DNA of 8,417 bases from an uncultured Carnobacterium sp. (GTDB lineage Bacteria > Bacillota > Bacilli > Lactobacillales > Aerococcaceae): the NCBI GenBank assembly GCA_937967765.1, contig CALCML010000121.1:1-8417 (forward strand), given 5' to 3'. Below the pieces are notes generated by a model. It worked only from the letters and a program-made list of their open reading frames with translations. It was not told the origin of the DNA and made no database searches. The translations under genes were made by a program, and so were the position numbers. Position 1 is the stretch's first letter; each line of letters begins with the position of its first letter. Positions 7,363 to 8,417 of the stretch are shown here, in pieces.

Positions 7363-7368
7363 ATTGTA
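7363..7368 (-). promoter_or_regulatory. Possible -10 element for the parA leader
   Basis: TACAAT on the minus strand matches the sigma-A -10 consensus at 5 of 6 positions. The hexamer 17 bases upstream (TACAAA, 7386-7391) is a poor -35, so the call is weak. Transcription would start near 7356 and reach either the U6 terminator (about 75 bases of RNA) or parA. No better promoter is visible between the lipoprotein gene and parA, apart from a TATAAC (7279-7284) with no usable -35. Confidence 0.3.
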
Positions 7369-7390
7369 ACAAAAAAGCGCCTTTTTTTGT
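7369..7390 (-). terminator. Short A/T-rich hairpin between lipoprotein gene and parA
   Basis: AAAAAAG (7371-7377) pairs with CTTTTTT (7381-7387) around a CGC loop, and the stem can be extended by CA/TG across one bulged T. On the minus strand it ends in TTTTTTGT; on the plus strand in TTTTTTTGT. It could serve as a weak, bidirectional terminator backing up the one at the lipoprotein stop. It also overlaps the spacer of the possible parA promoter, so only one of these roles may be real. Confidence 0.4.
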
Positions 7391-7412
7391 AGTCATAGCG
7401 GTTTATTTTACG

Positions 7413-7444
7413 AAAAAAGCTTCGTCCTTATTGCGGCAAAGCTT
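7413..7444 (-). terminator. Intrinsic terminator overlapping the lipoprotein stop codon
   Basis: On the minus strand AAGCTTTG (7444-7437) pairs with CGAAGCTT (7424-7417), 8 pairs with one G-U and a 12-base loop, followed by a run of six T that begins at the end of the stem. The TAA stop (7428-7430) is in the loop. This ends the lipoprotein transcript cleanly and supports that gene being monocistronic. Confidence 0.7.
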
Positions 7445-8108
7445 TCTTTTGTTGTTCATTAAATTGTAAGTACGCAATCGAGTATTCTTTACGCATTTGT
7501 TCGCCTTCATCCGTTACCTTAATTTCAACATTTGTAATCAGATTTCCAGCGCCATCTGTCTTGATTTTTAACTCGACTTTAGACGTATCCGTCGTCGCAA
7601 TTTCAAGAACAGACGTCAACGCCTTACGAATCGATTCGTCGTTTCCTGTATAAGTCTTCTCATATCCAGAGAATGTCTTCTTCCAAGGCACTTCTTGATG
7701 AATTTCCTTCGTTAATTGAATCACCTTTGCATAAGGGAAAACAACCGTATTTTGAAGACTCGAGGCTGCCGTGATGGTTTGTTCCCACTTATCTTGATAG
7801 TAGCGAATAAACCCAACATTGGCATCCGCAATCACTTCAAGTTGGTTCGTTACCTTCCCAGCATTTTTATCGATTTTCGAGCCGTATCCTGTGCCATCTT
7901 TCCACGCGCTAGCACTCGCCACCGTTTGTGCACCAGGTGTTTTCGACCCTTCCTTATAGTCCGATTGCTTCACGGTAATATGATAATTGGAAACCGACTC
8001 TTCAGAACTTACGACTTGGTCTTGGACCGCCTCTGTTGATAAGCCATTTCCACAAGCAGATAAAACGCATAGAAACGCCATTAATACTGTACTTTTAATC
8101 CATTTCAT
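7428..8108 (-). CDS. Uncharacterised lipoprotein
   Basis: This 226-residue protein has a lipoprotein signal: two lysines (2 and 5), a hydrophobic core (8-16) and a lipobox LSAC at 16-19. Signal peptidase II would cleave before C19, leaving a lipid-anchored protein of about 208 residues on the outer face of the membrane. Residues 20-40 form a Ser/Glu/Gln-rich linker. The rest alternates short strands and loops (for example YHITVKQSD, QLEVIADANVGFIRYYQDKWEQ, KVELKIKTDGAGNLITNVEIKVTD). No catalytic motif is visible. I do not recognise the family; a LolA/LppX-like beta fold is possible from the strand pattern but unproven. The start is secure: AAGGAGGAGGT ends 6 bases before the ATG. It has its own promoter and terminator and lies alone between an rRNA operon and parA. 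Confidence 0.9.
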   Translation of the reverse strand: MKWIKSTVLMAFLCVLSACGNGLSTEAVQDQVVSSEESVSNYHITVKQSDYKEGSKTPGAQTVASASAWKDGTGYGSKIDKNAGKVTNQLEVIADANVGFIRYYQDKWEQTITAASSLQNTVVFPYAKVIQLTKEIHQEVPWKKTFSGYEKTYTGNDESIRKALTSVLEIATTDTSKVELKIKTDGAGNLITNVEIKVTDEGEQMRKEYSIAYLQFNEQQKKALPQ

Positions 8109-8114
8109 GATTTT

Positions 8115-8125
8115 ACCTCCTCCTT
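8115..8125 (-). promoter_or_regulatory. Strong ribosome binding site of the lipoprotein gene
   Basis: AAGGAGGAGGT on the minus strand is a near-perfect anti-Shine-Dalgarno match with a 6-base gap to the ATG. It fixes the start and predicts efficient translation. Confidence 0.85.
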
Positions 8126-8137
8126 ATCATCCGTTTT

Positions 8138-8146
8138 ATTATAGCA
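8138..8146 (-). promoter_or_regulatory. Extended -10 promoter of the lipoprotein gene
   Basis: The minus strand reads TGCTATAAT, a consensus -10 with the TGn extension. The hexamer 17 bases upstream (GAGAAT) is a poor -35, which the extended -10 can offset. Transcription would start near 8131, giving a leader of about 23 bases. The promoter lies after the 5S terminator, so the gene is likely independent of the rRNA operon. Confidence 0.7.
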
Positions 8147-8204
8147 AACTTCCTTCAAAAATTCTCTTAAAATAAAATCTTGCAAAATAAAAATAGCTAC
8201 AAAA

Positions 8205-8229
8205 TAAGCTGGACACTAGGTCCAGCTTA
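8205..8229 (-). terminator. Intrinsic terminator of the rRNA operon
   Basis: TAAGCTGGAC (8205-8214) and GTCCAGCTTA (8220-8229) form a perfect 10-bp stem with a 5-base loop. On the minus strand it is followed by the T-rich ATTTTG and then TATTTTTATTTTG. It lies 8 bases beyond the 5S 3' end, the expected place for the end of an rRNA transcript. Confidence 0.85.
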
Positions 8230-8237
8230 CACCGTTT

Positions 8238-8353
8238 GCGTGGCAACGTCCTACCCTCGCAGGGAGAAACCCCCAACTACTATCGGCGCTAAGAAGCTTA
8301 ACTTCTGTGTTCGAGATGGGAACAGGTGTATCCTTCTTGCCATCGTCACCACA
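8238..8353 (-). rRNA. rrf: 5S ribosomal RNA
   Basis: The minus strand carries a full 5S rRNA of about 116 bases. It opens TGTGGTGACGATGGC and ends GTTGCCACGC; these ends pair to form helix I. The highly conserved loop region CGAACACAGAAGTTAAGC is at 8313-8296, followed by the usual TTAGCGCCGATAGTAGTTGGGGG and GAGGGTAGGACG blocks. Ends were set by comparison with the B. subtilis 5S and may be off by one or two bases. It is the last gene of an rRNA operon whose 23S gene lies beyond 8417. Confidence 0.95.
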
Positions 8354-8417
8354 CTTTATTTCTGAAAAAACTTTCGTTCTTTCAAAACTGAATCTATATC
8401 CAACTCCATCAATCTAC
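8354..8417 (-). other. 23S-5S internal transcribed spacer (partial)
   Basis: These 64 bases precede the 5S on the transcribed strand and have the look of a Firmicute 23S-5S spacer (TTCAGTTTTGAAAGAACG). An 8-pair hairpin with one G-U and a GAAA tetraloop (8364-8371 with 8376-8383) lies in it and may help in rRNA processing. I see no 23S 3' end in the window. Confidence 0.6.

Noticed and set aside
7716..8039. 107-residue plus-strand reading frame opposite the lipoprotein gene
   Set aside because: It lies wholly opposite a gene with a good promoter, ribosome binding site and lipobox, and shows no start signals of its own.
8180..8365. 61-residue plus-strand reading frame at the right end
   Set aside because: It is the reverse of the 5S rRNA and its terminator.

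Overview
The window reads as ordinary chromosome from a low-GC Gram-positive bacterium of the order Lactobacillales. A Carnobacteriaceae or Enterococcaceae relative (something like Granulicatella) fits best, but this placement is a judgement from protein style and gene order and cannot be proven here. Support comes from AGGAGG-type ribosome binding sites, intrinsic terminators, an LSAC lipobox, DUF1129 and DUF951 family genes, and a Firmicute-type 5S rRNA. All nine protein genes and the 5S rRNA lie on the minus strand. Every start is ATG and every visible stop is TAA. I see no mobile element, CRISPR array, tRNA or sign of recent transfer.

In the direction of transcription (right to left), the window opens with the end of an rRNA operon. 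This comprises a 23S-5S spacer (8354-8417), 5S rRNA (8238-8353) and its terminator (8205-8229). Next is a single-gene unit: an extended -10 promoter (8138-8146), an uncharacterised lipoprotein (7428-8108) and a terminator overlapping its stop codon. A 160-base leader zone follows (7256-7416). It holds a second hairpin, a possible promoter and a strong U6 terminator hairpin just upstream of parA.

The core is a tight gene run: parA (soj), parB (spo0J), a small zinc-ribbon-like DUF951 protein, the ATPase ychF and a DUF1129 membrane protein. Gaps run from an 8-base overlap to 20 bases. ParA and ParB act on chromosome origin segregation and replication control, and YchF is a ribosome-associated ATPase. 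The other two are conserved but uncharacterised. A long hairpin then separates this run from a second group: a DUF2207 membrane protein with a Gly/Ser-rich tail, a TrmR-like SAM methyltransferase and the first 289 codons of gltX (glutamyl-tRNA synthetase), which runs off the left edge.

The window is mostly conserved housekeeping sequence and I did not find a convincing new system. The points most worth checking are the terminator-like structures directly upstream of parA and of the DUF2207 gene, and the orphan lipoprotein between the rRNA operon and parAB.
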